64,000 nt of DNA, taken from NCBI GenBank assembly GCA_009792885.1, contig WMCF01000025.1:8830123-8894122 (forward strand). The letters run 5' to 3'. The notes under the pieces are model-generated. The model worked only from the letters and a program-made list of their open reading frames with translations. It did not search any database and was not told where the DNA came from. The position numbers were made by a program, and so were the translations under genes. Shown piece after piece: positions 36,201-48,240 of the stretch (the stretch's first letter is position 1; each line of letters starts with the position of its first letter). Source of the stretch: Eremophila alpestris peregrina (lineage: Eukaryota > Chordata > Aves > Passeriformes > Alaudidae).

Positions 36201-39200
36201 TTTCTTCCAAGAGGGCTCAGAAGCCAAAAGTCAGAAAGCAACTGCAGAAAGGCGTGCAGGGTAAAGCAGAGAGAGGCTCTGCTAAAGGAATAGTCAGGAG
36301 TTAAGCCTGTCCAGGATGCCCCTAGGGAAGACAATTGTGAGTTAGCTCTGTATTTGGCAGATCTCTGTGAGATTTACTGTCCTGAAGAGGAAGATAAAAT
36401 AATATCTCAAAGCAAATGTCAGCTGCAACAACTGTTGGTGACAGAACAAGGGGACGTGAAAGCTGCCACTTTTTCTCTACCTGAATTTGGAAAGAGCAGA
36501 TTCAGCAGATGTCAACCAATACCTGGACATTTTTATCTTTGCTCTGCTTCCATCGTCTGTTCTGCCAGTGGAAGGGAAGACAACCAGCTGTGCCAGGTAC
36601 TGGGCAACACTGGGCTCAAGGACACAGGGCTGTTCAAGCAGTGGTTTGAAGACATCTGCGCCAGCTCTAATAATGGTAATATGACTGCTTTGCTTGAAGT
36701 CAGCTCTGTGTGTCTAGATGTCAGATACACACTTTAAAAAATAGTGTTTTACCACTAGTAAGATAACTTTTCTCCTGAGCACCTCACTTAAATAAATCTG
36801 TTCAGTCATGAATCATTTTTCCTGCTATCCCCTAAGAAACATGTCAGCAAAGTACAGGTGGAAGTTACACTCTGAGTTAGCAAACAGAAGGTGGCTACCA
36901 GGGAAGCTGGACCCTTCTGTGAGCCTACCCTGAGACACAGGTGCCAGCCAGAGACACGAGTCCTTGGTGGGGGGCAGCTTGTAAACAGCAAAGAGGGTTA
37001 CAAGTGCAATTAGTCAGTGTGACAGCCGTGACCGCCTTCTGTCACCACCCTGGGCCAGGCCAAATTCCCTTTCCTCCCTCTCTTGCACAAAGCTGAGCCA
37101 AGGCACAGGGCTTATAAACATGCCCAGCTGCCTGTCAGCCCAGGGGAAAAGAAAACAAATGCACCACAGCAACAGGCAGACCTGTATATGGGCAAGCCCA
37201 GATTATTGGCTGGTGTGCCTGGCTGTCAGACCTCGGTGCATCCTAAGTAGGGAAGACTAAGATGCTGGCTCATACTAGCCATTAGGAGATTTAGTAGTCC
37301 CTAATTTAGTAGTCCCTCCTCTTCTTGTGATCAGCAGCAACACAGATAGCACAGCACAAGGGGAACTAAAATTACAGTATGGGCAGCAAGGTACTGTGCA
37401 AGCTATGGGATGTGTAAAACACCAAGGCAGTTCCTTTGATCTTCCTGTATGAGGTATTTCCCTCTGGTTTCTGCATCTCCACCCAGGGATGCAGGATAGA
37501 GGTAAAAAAAGGCTAAAAGCTGAAACTCCATGTCAGGGACCAGATATCTTGTGCTCCAGTCACTTCCAATCCTGCAACTCTTTGGCATGACAATGGCATT
37601 TTATGATTTCTCATGGCTTCTCAGCTACAGGAAGCTCTAGAAGACATCAGCTGGGTTGCAGTTGTCACCAACATGCTCCTACATGAGTAAGAATGAAAGG
37701 TAACAGCACCATTTTTATTCCCTAGCTACTTTAGCTTCCTATCCCTGTGCTCAGTACAGGGCCATGTTTTATGGTCTTTAACAAAGATCTGGCCTGCTTT
37801 GCCTTTGAAGTGAAAGTCAAAAGTCAAGAACAAGCAGTGTGGGTGGAGTTAGGCTCACACATCATGCAGTCCTGCATCTGCCCCATCACATTCCCTGGCC
37901 TGAGATGCTTCCCCCACTCATTTTTTGTATTTGGTGCTCAGTCCTTTGGCAGTCTCAATACCTGACACTTGTGTGCAGAGTGAGAAGGGTCACACAGAGT
38001 GGTCAGCATGTGCTCTTGTTCAGGGAATGCTGGGGAATAGCACCCTTCTTAAGAAATTGATTCAGTCACAGTAATGATATTTAAGGGGGTTTAAGTGGGA
38101 AGGGATGGAGTTGGAGGTGACAAAGCAGAAAGAAAGTTACATGCAAGCTTCTAGAAATTATTCCAGAAGCCTAACTGCTATATCCCTGAAGGCTGGGTCT
38201 CTACCCTGCCTTTAGTCACTGTTCCAGCTCCCAACAGAATGACTTTCATTATTTTTCCTGTAGAAAGAGGAGATGACATTGACTCCACTTTGTAATTTGG
38301 TCCTACCCTACCTTTTGTCCTGAGTCCAGCCAGCCTCACAACACAGTCTCTGGGCTGGGGACACTGCTGACCTGTGTCAGCCCAAATAATTTGCCTACAG
38401 TCTCTCTTTAGCTTTCAGTATTTTAATTCTGAGATGACTCATCTGGGGCACTGCTTAACCATTATCACGACTTGGATCATCACTTTCAAATCAGGCTGAA
38501 TTTTCACATCTCTGTCTAGCAAACAGCTTTCACTTTTACTTCTTCCTAACAACTCCCAACTGGGAGAAGAGTTACAATCAAACTATCTGTTCAGTTAACA
38601 GATCCTGGCTCAGCCCATCACCCTTCTGCCTGCAGCGCTGGCCCATACTTTCCCTACATCCTGCAGCCTCTGATCTGCACCACATTCCCTAGGCTGCTGC
38701 TGCGTGCAACTATTGAGGAGCCATGTGGACTGTACAGTGTAGAAGTGGAAACAGAATTCATAGTGAAGTGCACAAGGGGATCCAGAACTATAGAGCATAC
38801 ATCCCACCAAAAGGCATGGGATCCATGCTCCCAGTCCATACATGCAGTGTGCTGCAGGCATCAGGGCACCAGGGCCTGGATTCACACTTCTTGGACCTGC
38901 AGCCAGAACTCACATGGTGGGGTGAGCTCAGTAATTACCCAATTTATCTTGTCATTCCATCCCAGAGAAGAGCGAAGCACCACGTTTTTCCCTCCTCTTC
39001 AGAGCCACCTGATGCCCCTTTGGGGATGACACCAGATCCAGCCCATCTCTCGTGCCCACATTAGCTGCAATGTTGCCCTTTACAGAGCTGGGCACCTGGC
39101 CAACCCTCCTGCAGCCAGAGGCTGCATGTGCAAAGGGCCAGCGTGTTTGCACACAGCTCCCTTCCATTCAGCCTCTCCCAACAGCTACTCCAGGGCTGAT

Positions 39201-39884
39201 GGGGGCAACCAGATCCCTTTCCACACTCCCTGGGGATAGTCTTTGCAGGTCTGTTTAATCATTGATTTAAGAAATCCAGCTGCAATTATGAACAAACTAC
39301 TGAGAAAAGCAGCCTGAGTTGGGGACTTGGCTCAGGGCAGGGCTTTTTGCCACTGTGCTCAAATCTGTGCTTGCTTCATTGCAGCCCTGTCCCCACCACC
39401 ACTGCATGCATGATGCAGTCACAGTGCTGATTTCATCACTTCACTATGCATCACATAACTTCCTGGCAGCAGAAACCCCTTCCACCAAAGTCTCAAGGCT
39501 CTGTGACAAAGGAGACAGAGAAGCAATCCTGGTCATTGCCACTTCTCACTGCCATTAGCCTGTCACATTGCCCTTGCCAGGCAGCACTGAATCCCTGATC
39601 CTCATTGGCATAATTGGCTCCTGCAAAAAACCAGCCTGGGTCCTGATGGCATGGGGCAGCTTGATCTTTTTCCCCAAAGATGTCATTGTTCCATCAGTTC
39701 AGGTTTACTTTAATTTGGAATAAAACCTAAAATCTTGCTAACCCTTTCTTGTCAAGCCAGTTTTGCATTTGGCACACTCAGCTTAGCGGAGACTATGATG
39801 AGTAATTCCAAATGAGAGACATTTGGGTGCCCTAAACATCCTTAGCAATAACACAGAGTGTCTTCAAAATAAAAAATCTTGTGG
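27290..39884. other. Intergenic DNA, no gene recognised
   Basis: About 12.6 kb without a recognisable exon. In mammals CMBL follows CCT5. I looked for its conserved words (QDIFGW, FCWGG) on the minus strand and did not see them. Open frames up to 132 codons (28369-28767; 36354-36737) show no family features and are within chance expectation. A near-palindromic A/T-only stretch lies at about 27360-27405. Confidence 0.55.
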
Positions 39885-41280
39885 AATCACAGCATGGTTA
39901 ATACCAGACAGGATGGATGAAGATTGCCTACACCAATTTCCTTCTCAAAAGAGAGACAACTAATGAAAGTTTACCAGAGCCTTGTCCAATCATCTTTTAA
40001 ATGTCTCCAAAGTCATAGACACACAATCAATGTTACAACGTTTGGCACTATTACCATAAAGCCATTTTTCTTTTGTTTAAATGCCTCCCCTCTCACAATT
40101 TATACTTGTGCCTGGAAGTGTAAAGATGTATAAGATCTACCCTGACTCTTCTCTCCAGGCTGAACATTCCCTCAGCCTCTGCTCATTCGATGATTTCTTT
40201 CAGTAGGCAATAACCTCACTGCTGGAGTGTTTGCTTCAGCCTCTCAGGGTTGCTCTTGGATCATTCTCAAATTAAAATAGGTCATTAGCAGGTGGTATTT
40301 TCTTCTATACCATAATCACTTCACCATGCAGTCTTCCTGTTTTACATCCTTTAGCTTGTTAGCTTCTTTAAGGCTTTCTTACAGCCTTAAACCATGGTCC
40401 CACCATGGCTTTTTTCTGGGCTGTCTCCAGTTTTCCATCTTGCCTGTAATTGTGGCACCACATCCAGGAGGTATCAAATACTGATCATTCACTCCTACTT
40501 CCCACACTCATATGTAAGCCAGCAGGAATCTTCTTAGTCATTTTTGCTGAAAATTTGACCATCCCTACTCTCTGCCCCTTTTTAGCCAGGCAAGGAGCCC
40601 ATTTGCCTTTTTTAACAGGACAACACAGTAAGAATGCATGTCATCTTGTGTATCCCCTGTGACTTGGCAAGTTTTTTGGGAACCTTTTGTAAGGATGGCT
40701 TTTATTACTGTATGTTCTTACCTAATTATGTTTCTCCTGCCTGTAAGAAAATGTATTTTGTTTGAATATACTTAAGTTATCAAGTTATCCAGATCTCTTT
40801 GACTAGTCTGTTCCTCTTGCTTGTGTCACCTGTAGGGTCTTACCTGCTTTGTATTTTCCTTAAAATCATGGTTGAAAATGCTAACCAATTTTCATTTAGC
40901 AAATGATCCCTGCAGAAACTAAATAGAGAATTCCAAGCAGACAATCATTTCTTCTGCCTGTTGAAAGTTCTCAATCCACTTAATCTATATTTCATGGACT
41001 TTGCATAGTGTAACTTCTGAACCAATACAACACATCCAAATTCTCTTTTTATCAATAGATCATGCCTTACAAAAACTCTAAACCATAGCACTATGAATTT
41101 ACTATATCAAACAAAAGTTTATTATGAAATTGAATGTCTCATTCCAAAAAGCCACATTCCTGTCTGTAATTCTCCATTAGCGAGCATCTGTGACAGATTT
41201 TCCATTATTTTTCACTGGGTAGTTGCCAGCTACCTGGCCTTTAGATCCATTGGTCTTAAGGCTTCTCCACTTTAAATAGA
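39885..41280 (-). mobile_element. Old, degraded CR1-type LINE remnant
   Basis: The plus strand begins with a reversed CR1 3' tail ('ggaatcacagcatggttaat'). It contains words such as 'cttctctccaggctgaacat', 'tttctgggctgtctccag', 'gcccatttgccttttttaac' and, near 41.2 kb, a pattern related to the reversed reverse-transcriptase region. Similarity is patchy, so the fragment is old and may be several pieces. The left part (to about 40250) is firmer than the right. Confidence 0.55.
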
Positions 41281-42337
41281 GGGACTGCATTGGCACCTTA
41301 ACATTCCTCTGTTATTCCTACAGTAATTAAAGAGTAATTAAAGCCAAATCTCAGCAGGCTGGAGTTGAGCAGCATTTATTATGATTTCAAGTAATGAAAG
41401 ATTCCAAGAGATGGAAGTAAGCAGAAGAAAACTATATCTTGGACAGTGTGAGCTGTTTGGTATGGTAGGTCGGGGAGCTGGAAGGAAGACTCAAGGCCTA
41501 AGTGATGTAGGGAGCAGGAACAGCACAAAATAGTAGTATAGAGGTGATAATGCTAAGAGAGGAGTGAGCAAAAGGTGTTTACCAGGTGATGGGTAGTGTT
41601 AGTAGAGAAGTTAAGTAATGCTACAATGCCAGTGGGTGAGAAGAAGCTGGCAAAAAAGAGCTGGAGCAACCTCCAGCACAGAAGAAAGAGTGTGTGCAGG
41701 AAAGCATCTGACATGAAAAAAGCTGTAATGTTGAAAAGTATAGTGCTGGGATGCTGCATTTTTAGAAGTTATGAAGCCCTTGAGAGTGAAAAACAAGCTG
41801 TGGATGTTTTCGGCAAAAGACCAGGTTTAAGTGGAGGAAGGTATTATTACCAACAGCAAAATCCTGGGGATTGAAAATAAGTAGAAAAATAAAAAGGGCT
41901 TCTAACCCCTAATTCCCTCTTTGCTACTCCTTTTCAGGATTAAAATGTGCACCAAGGAGGATATTGGGGCATTAGGAGAGGTGTGTGTCTAGGGAAGGGT
42001 TAAAGAAGTGACAGGAAAGGGGAGAAGGAAGGTCTTCTGGAAGGGTAACCAGGCATCTAAAAGAGCACGAAAGACGCTGTCTTAGGACCTGAAGACAGTG
42101 CAAGAGAAGAGATGTGTTTGGGCTGGCCTCAACACCATAACCATTGCCCAGCCATCATCCATGGACACGTGCTGGGGTGTCCCCAGCTCCGTCACCCCAC
42201 CAGCCCTAAAGCCACCCTCCAGGTGGAGGCACAGGCAGCATTCAGAGGTGGCCCCTGCCTTGGACAGCTCCTCCTGAGATAGCTGCAAGTTCTGACACGC
42301 TCCCTGCTTTCCAACAGCAAGTGTGTCCCAACAGGCA
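41281..42337. other. Region beyond the 3' end of the SBK2-like gene
   Basis: No exon or known repeat seen. It has a further minus-strand AATAAA at 41375-41380, which could serve a longer transcript of the kinase gene. Confidence 0.45.
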
Positions 42338-42343
42338 TTTATT
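42338..42343 (-). promoter_or_regulatory. Candidate polyadenylation signal of the SBK2-like gene
   Basis: AATAAA on the minus strand, about 360 bases after the stop codon at 42702. It is the nearest canonical signal seen. Confidence 0.65.
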
Positions 42344-42701
42344 ATGAGGGAAAATGAGCCACATACAGACACACAAAAGTACACATTTTGCTCTATTTTG
42401 AGACACAGCAGGTGCTTCAGCCTAAATAACTCCCTGGAGTTCCTGAGGCTAGGAAACAAGTGGATGCTTCACACACAGTCATTTCCAAGAGAAAGGTGCT
42501 TTGAAGCCACAAGGAGGCGGCCCTGGGCAGCACTGAGTCGCGGGTGAGGCCCATCCTCTGGGGAAGGAGCTTGGCTCTGTGGCAGCAGCGACAGCGCTGC
42601 AGAGGAGCTGCGCTCTGGGTCACCCAGGCCGCCGTGGTGCCCAAACCCTGAGCCCCTTGCAGGCTGAGGCCCTCCTTCCCTCCTGCCGCGGGGAGCAGGC
42701 T

Positions 42702-44614
42702 CTAGGACTTCACGGCAGCCCCCTCACTGCGGTCCCCCTCCAGCCGCCACGGGCAGCCGACATAGCGCAGCACGCCGCTGACAGAGCCGCGCTTGGCGGG
42801 ATCCAGAGCCAGCAGGCTCCGCAGCATGGCCGCGGCCTCGGCCGTCAGCCGCTTCCAGTGCCGGGGCACGTCCTTCTCTAGGCCTGTCTCCTGCCACTGC
42901 ATGAAGTCCTCAAAGAAAGGGTCCTCCGGCAGGCTCTGCTCCCAGGGGAAGTAGCCGGTCAGCAGGCAGAAAAGCAGCACCCCGAAGGCCCAGGCATCCA
43001 TGCTGGCGTCGATGGGCACGCCCTGGGCATCAGCGGTGTTGCTCAGCTCGGGGGCAGTGTAGGGGATCACCCCCGCCACCAGCTTGAGCTTGGTGCCCTT
43101 GGGCCGCGTGAGCCCGAAGTCGGTGAGTTTGACGAGGCGGCAGTCGGGGTCGAAGAGCAGCACGTTCTCGGGCTTGATGTCGCGGTACACCAGCCCCCGG
43201 CTGTGGATGAACTCCAGCGCGCTCACCAGCTGCTTGGCACACTGCTTTGCGGCCGGCTCCGGGATCCCGTCCTGCACGGAGAGAGCAGAGAGACGGGCGG
43301 GGTGGCACTCACGGGCACCTCGGCAGCCCTGACAGCCGGGCTCTCTTCAGAATGCTCTGCTCTGGGAAAGACTTCTGCATTCCTCACCTTGCCAGCCCAA
43401 GGCAGCTTCAGTGCTGCAGACCCCAAAGAGACCCTCAGCCTTTATCTCCCTCCCTCTGGCCCAGCCAGCCTTCAGAGGGGCCAGATGCTACAGCCCACTC
43501 CCCATGGCCTTGTAGCAACACTCACCCGGGGTTTGATGATAGAGATGAGGTCTTTGTGCAGCGCTGGTTCATAGAGGAAACCGTAGTACTGGCTGGACTC
43601 GATGGCAATTCCAAACATGCCGATGATGGCAGGGTGGGTGGCGAGGGACAGTGCTACACAATACTCATATAGAAAGGTGTGCAGCTTGGTACTGGCTTTG
43701 GGTAGCAGCTTGAGAGCCATAGGAGTCCCTGGGGATGGGAAGAGTGGGTTTGACTCCTCTGAAAGCCACACCGAGGCAAGACAGAGCAGCCACAGATCTA
43801 GGCAGCCACAGCCACAGGGAGGTCTCTAGTCCAAAGTTTGTGTGGGTACCAGGTCTGAGAACAGGCACTGCCACTGGTGTGAGTTTTGAGCCCTGAGTAT
43901 GCACAGAAGCCCTGGGCAGAGTAGGGACATTCAGGATACATGGGCCCATCAGTATGAGCTGGGACTACTGAGGAAGAGCAGTGTCAGGGTACTCATATGG
44001 GCAACCCCGGACCTTCATTCATACCCTCTGTCCATGGGCCCTAGGGCACCACTTCAGTTCAGGCTTGGGGCTCCTTGACTGAGGCCTGTGGTGGGACTTC
44101 TGTTTCCATCTATATCACATGCAAGCTGGTGCATATCTGTGATCTCTACTGATCACGACTTGTGGATTAACTTCCCTCCAAGCTCGACCTTGGACCTTGG
44201 AGTGTCTTATCACTATAATCTTGTCAGATGTTCTGGGCTGTCCCCTGGCGTCACCTGGTCCCTGGCTGGATGTAATGGGATGGTTCCTGGCTGGAGAGGT
44301 CCTGGTGCTGCTGGTCACCCTGGGAATCCTCCATGCCATTCTTGTGCCTGGCTCGACATGCCTGGTGCCCAGGTGAGTGGAGAGGAGACAAGGCACAGAA
44401 GTTGACAGGGCACAGTCAGTTCCTTACCTCTCTGCCTGTGGGTCACTAGCATCACGTGGCCATACTTGCCCCTGCCCAGCTCCCGGATGACCTCATAGTG
44501 CTCTGCCACCTCGGCGCGCACCAGGCTCTGAGCGGTGATCTCCAGGAGCTCCTCCAGCTTGGTTGGTGCTGCTCTCTCTGACACTGCTGCAGTCACAGCT
44601 GAGCTCTGGGCCAT
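42702..44614 (-). CDS. SH3-binding-domain kinase family member, SBK2-like (three coding exons)
   Basis: Predicted serine/threonine protein kinase. Coding exons in transcript order are 44428-44614, 43526-43728 and 42702-43271. Introns are GT-AG, and the joined frame gives 319 residues. Seen: glycine loop ELGRGKYGHV (45-54), catalytic lysine in MALKLLPK (K69), helix-C glutamate in LYEYC (E84), catalytic loop VYRDIKPEN (158-166), DFG (181-183), YTAPEL and LLTGYFPWE. THRQRGTPMALK and GLVYRDIKPENVLLFD match SBK2 most closely, with SBK1 and SBK3 less close. As in SBK2, Tyr replaces His of HRD. The start at 44614 lies 9 bases inside an exon whose acceptor (tctctgcag) ends at 44624; earlier in-frame ATGs would need that intron retained. 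The exact paralogue (SBK2, SBK3 or a bird-specific copy) is not settled. Targets and location are unknown. Confidence 0.88.
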
Positions 44615-45369
44615 CGCTGAGTGCTGCAGAGACACCACAGCCAGAGTCAGGAACATCACAGCACACGCAGAGAAAGCCAGGTCAGACATGAGACACAAAC
44701 CGTGCCATGGTAGGACATATTTCTGCCACTTGGGGCCTGAGCATTCTTGCTGCTGTTTCCTAAGTTGAATTTGCACTTTTATACAGCACATCTCTGGGCA
44801 AAGCCATCACAGAAAAGGTCTCTGTTTTGAAGGAAACCTCCTCCAGCCCTCTAATCCTTTTGCCTAGTATTAGACAACAGGCTAAACATTAGCAGAGTCC
44901 CAGATTTTCAAGTGTGACCCAGTCACCTCCCCTTGTTCTTCTTAGCCTACTGCAGCAAGACCTCATCTCTCTACTCAGAATTCCACCTCTGCTGCTTACT
45001 GGAGAAAGTCCTTGAGGTAGCAGACCTTAGGCAGAGGCACACCTAGCACGTGACAAAAGGCAGAGTGCCCTGAGGAAGACAAAGGGAGCTCAGTATCTCA
45101 CATGCCTGCTGACATTTCTGACCAAAAGTCACACATCTGTGCAGCCAAGTAACTTGTACAGGAAGTAACCAAGGTCATCAATGGCATTTTGAGCTATAGC
45201 CAGCTGCTTCAGACCCATTTCAGAGAAGTGTTTTTTCACTTTCCCCAGCCAAAATACACGGCAGCATTTTAAGGCCTCTGTGGCAGCACTTCCTCTCTCT
45301 CTACCTCCTTGTGCTCTCTACAAGGATCTTTGGGCCCAGGAGTTCCTCCTGGCCTTGGAGCAAGGTTAC

Positions 45370-45815
45370 AGAACCAGAGTCAAAGGATGGTCAATGCCAG
45401 ATTGTACTTCTGGAGACCATTTACTGCAATGTCCTGCTCAGAAGAGGGTTACCTAGAGCAGGTTGTGCCCAGCCCAGTTTTAAATATCTTCAAGGTTGGA
45501 GACTCCAAAGCTGCTGTGGGTAACCTGTTCCAGTGCTCAATCACCTTTATGGTAAAAAAGATTCTGAATTATGCTTAAATAGAAATTCTCTTTCAGACCC
45601 ACTGCCTCTTGTTCTGTCACTCAGTATCATCTGATACTGTGATACACCTGGTTGTGTATTTGTGTAGGTGTTCATATGCATCGACCAGATGATCCCAAGC
45701 CTTCTCTTCTTGAGGCTGATCAAGTCCCAGCTCTGTTAGCCTCTCCTCCTATGGAGATACTCCCATATCTTAACTGTCTTCACAGTCTGGATTTGTTCCA
45801 GTATGTCCACATCTC
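45370..45815 (-). mobile_element. CR1 LINE fragment
   Basis: Reversed CR1 words are seen on the plus strand: 'agggttacctagagcaggtt', 'gtaacctgttccagtgctca', 'cttgaggctgatcaagtccc'. The copy is degraded, in minus orientation and lacks a clear tail. Edges are approximate. Confidence 0.75.
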
Positions 45816-47882
45816 TCTTCTGCAAAGGAACACCACTGCTGCTAAATCCAGTCATTCTTCAAAGTAAAGAAATTTGGAAAAAAAAAGTTATTTAAACCTG
45901 GGAAATCTACAACGAGGCTGGATTTCTACGGGAGTCTGGGACTATTTGTGGGAAAGTTCCTCTTCCCTTCCCTCTCTCCTAGACTGCATTTCTAAATCCT
46001 ATCCAATTCAGAAGTGCCAAGTTATTAGCCCTAATTTTCTGCAAAGGCTTTGGCTTGGTGCGAGAGTCAACTGCAGTAAATTTAATACAGTCCACAGAGA
46101 GTACAACAGTGAACAAGTGCTTGCATGGGAGGGGATAAATGGAAGGCTGGGCAGAACAAGTATGTTCACAAATTTGCTTTGAAGCCCTCCTGTTTGCTGC
46201 CCAGCCAACAAGGCTTATGAAATTCCAGACAGCAAGGGCATCTCAGAACCCACAACATGGATCCATCCTGCCAACAGTATTTCCAAAGTGGCACCTTCCT
46301 CTTTTAGGTGTTATATAGAGAAAAATTTAGGTGGAATATAGAGAACAAACCTAAACTGTAATAGGCCTGGGAAAGGCATAGCTCTCCCTTTGATATTAGA
46401 TAAGCTAAAGCCATATTAAGTGGAGTGGAACAACAGGAGAGATGTCTGCTTGTCAGTTGAAGAACATGTTATATCAATATTTGTGGAAAAAACATCAAAA
46501 AATCTTTTCTGCAAGACCCCATCATTTGATTTTCCTGTATCAAATTCATGGTCACATGCAAGTTCTTGACAGAAAGTTGTTCTCAATCTTCTTAGGTAAC
46601 TGAAATTCTCAAACCTGAGTTAGGTAAAATTTCTACCCTTGTATGCTGGCAACTTGTTACTGCTATTTAGCCCAAAGTTTAGAATCTTCTTGCTGCATCA
46701 ACTTTAAGTATTATTCAATAGTTATATACTTTTCAAATATCTATTAATTATGATGTTTTATTTGCATTGAATTATTTACAACGTGATTCATCTATTTTAT
46801 ATTAGTCTTTATTTCTCTCCTATTTACTATGCCTGAACTTGCTTTTGTGAGTGGGAGGATATGCTTTTCTGTATATTCTTGGTTTTCAGTTCACTTTAGG
46901 GAGTCAAAATATTTCAGTCCATAAGCTTTTGCAATTAAAAAAAAACCCAAAAAAACCCAGAACAACCCAAATCCCCCAAAATATTGTATCCTTCCACTTC
47001 ACAATTCAAGTCACCTGCAACATAGATGGAACAGATTCATACTTCCATCCATGGCCCCCATGGCATGGGAGGGCAAATGGTCCAGGTTCAGAGTAGAGCA
47101 TTAAAGTGAATGAGCCAGCTTGGACAAATAGATCATCCAGAGGATATGGGTAGAGTTTCTTTAGGGCCTGTGACCTGTGGCTTTGATCAGGGCTCCTTGT
47201 GAAAGAAGCCCCAGCTGCAGCCAGTCCAGAACAGTTTGCAGATTCTGGCCCTTGCTGCCCTTGGAGTCATTAATTACAAGACAAAATCCATACTTGAGAA
47301 AATAGCTGACATTGTCAGGTCTTTCTTTGAGATGCCACTGTGATTAGCTAGGAAGGTAAGTGAGGATCAAATTTGGGTCACTGCTGAGTAGAGTGTGCCT
47401 GGGTGCTCTGCACCTACTTCTGATTCCTTCTAAAGTGTCATTTTCCCTTTGCAGATTGACAAGCCCTGAAGAGGAGGTCGCCAGGGCCCTGGCCAGGATG
47501 CATTCACCATTTGGCTGTGCTGTATTGAAGGCAGCAGGCAGAGTCCTATTCAAAACTGTTCTTCCCACTACCATCCCTTCCATGCTTCATCCCTGCTAGA
47601 GGTCTTGTTTCCAGGCTAATGACTGAGAAACTGTAATTCCTCAAAAGAATCTCTAATTATAGCAGCAAAAAGCTCACATCCTTTACACCATCATGAGATA
47701 CTTCTGAACCACCTGAGAAGCTGAGGGGGATCTAGCCTATGGAGATACAATGTCTTAGTCCAGGTAATGTTATTCTAATTCTTCAACCAAATGATTAATA
47801 TATTTAGTGCAGAAAAGTACTTCATACATGTCAAAAGCCCAAGACAGTGTGATCTCTGTATAACAGAGACAGTGCTATGATG
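45816..47882. other. Non-coding DNA, nothing recognised
   Basis: No exon or named repeat was recognised, apart from an A/C-rich simple tract at 46937-46980. Confidence 0.5.
46937..46980 (+). repeat. A/C-rich simple repeat
   Basis: Runs of A interrupted by CCC in a loose periodic pattern. Confidence 0.7.
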
Positions 47883-48240
47883 ATAGAATCACAGAGATGT
47901 TTAGGTTGGAAGGGACCTCTTGAGATCATCTAACCCAATTCCCCTGCTCAAGCTGCAGCAACTGAAGCAGGTTGTCTAGGAAGGTGTTCAGCCAGGCCTT
48001 CAGTATCTCCATAGACAGAGACTCCCATCAATTATCACGGCCTGGAAGAGTCTGGCTTCTTTTTCTTCATTCCCTCTCATCAGATATTTATATACACCAA
48101 TAAGATCCCCTCTGAGCCTTCTCTTTTTCAAGCTGAAGAGTTTCAGCTGTTTCAACCTCTTCTCATATCAAAGATACTCTATTAAAAATGGCCTTGAGCA
48201 TATGGCATGTAGGGTCCACTTTCTTGTCTGACCTTCTACA
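47883..48240 (-). mobile_element. CR1 LINE 3' fragment
   Basis: The plus strand reads 'atagaatcacagagatgttt', 'aggttggaagggacctcttg', 'agatcatctaacccaattcc' and further reversed CR1 words to about 48240. This is a minus-strand copy with an intact 3' end. Confidence 0.9.

Noticed and set aside
36354..36737. 127-codon plus-strand open frame (MADLCEIYCPEEEDK...)
   Set aside because: No family resemblance, no clear splice or promoter context, and its length is within chance for 64 kb in six frames.
27290..42300. CMBL gene expected by mammalian gene order
   Set aside because: Searched by eye for QDIFGW and FCWGG coding words on the minus strand without success; small exons could still have been missed.
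42579..43672. Plus-strand open frames opposite the SBK2-like kinase exons
   Set aside because: Shadows of the kinase on the other strand, caused by high GC; the minus strand has all kinase motifs and splice sites.
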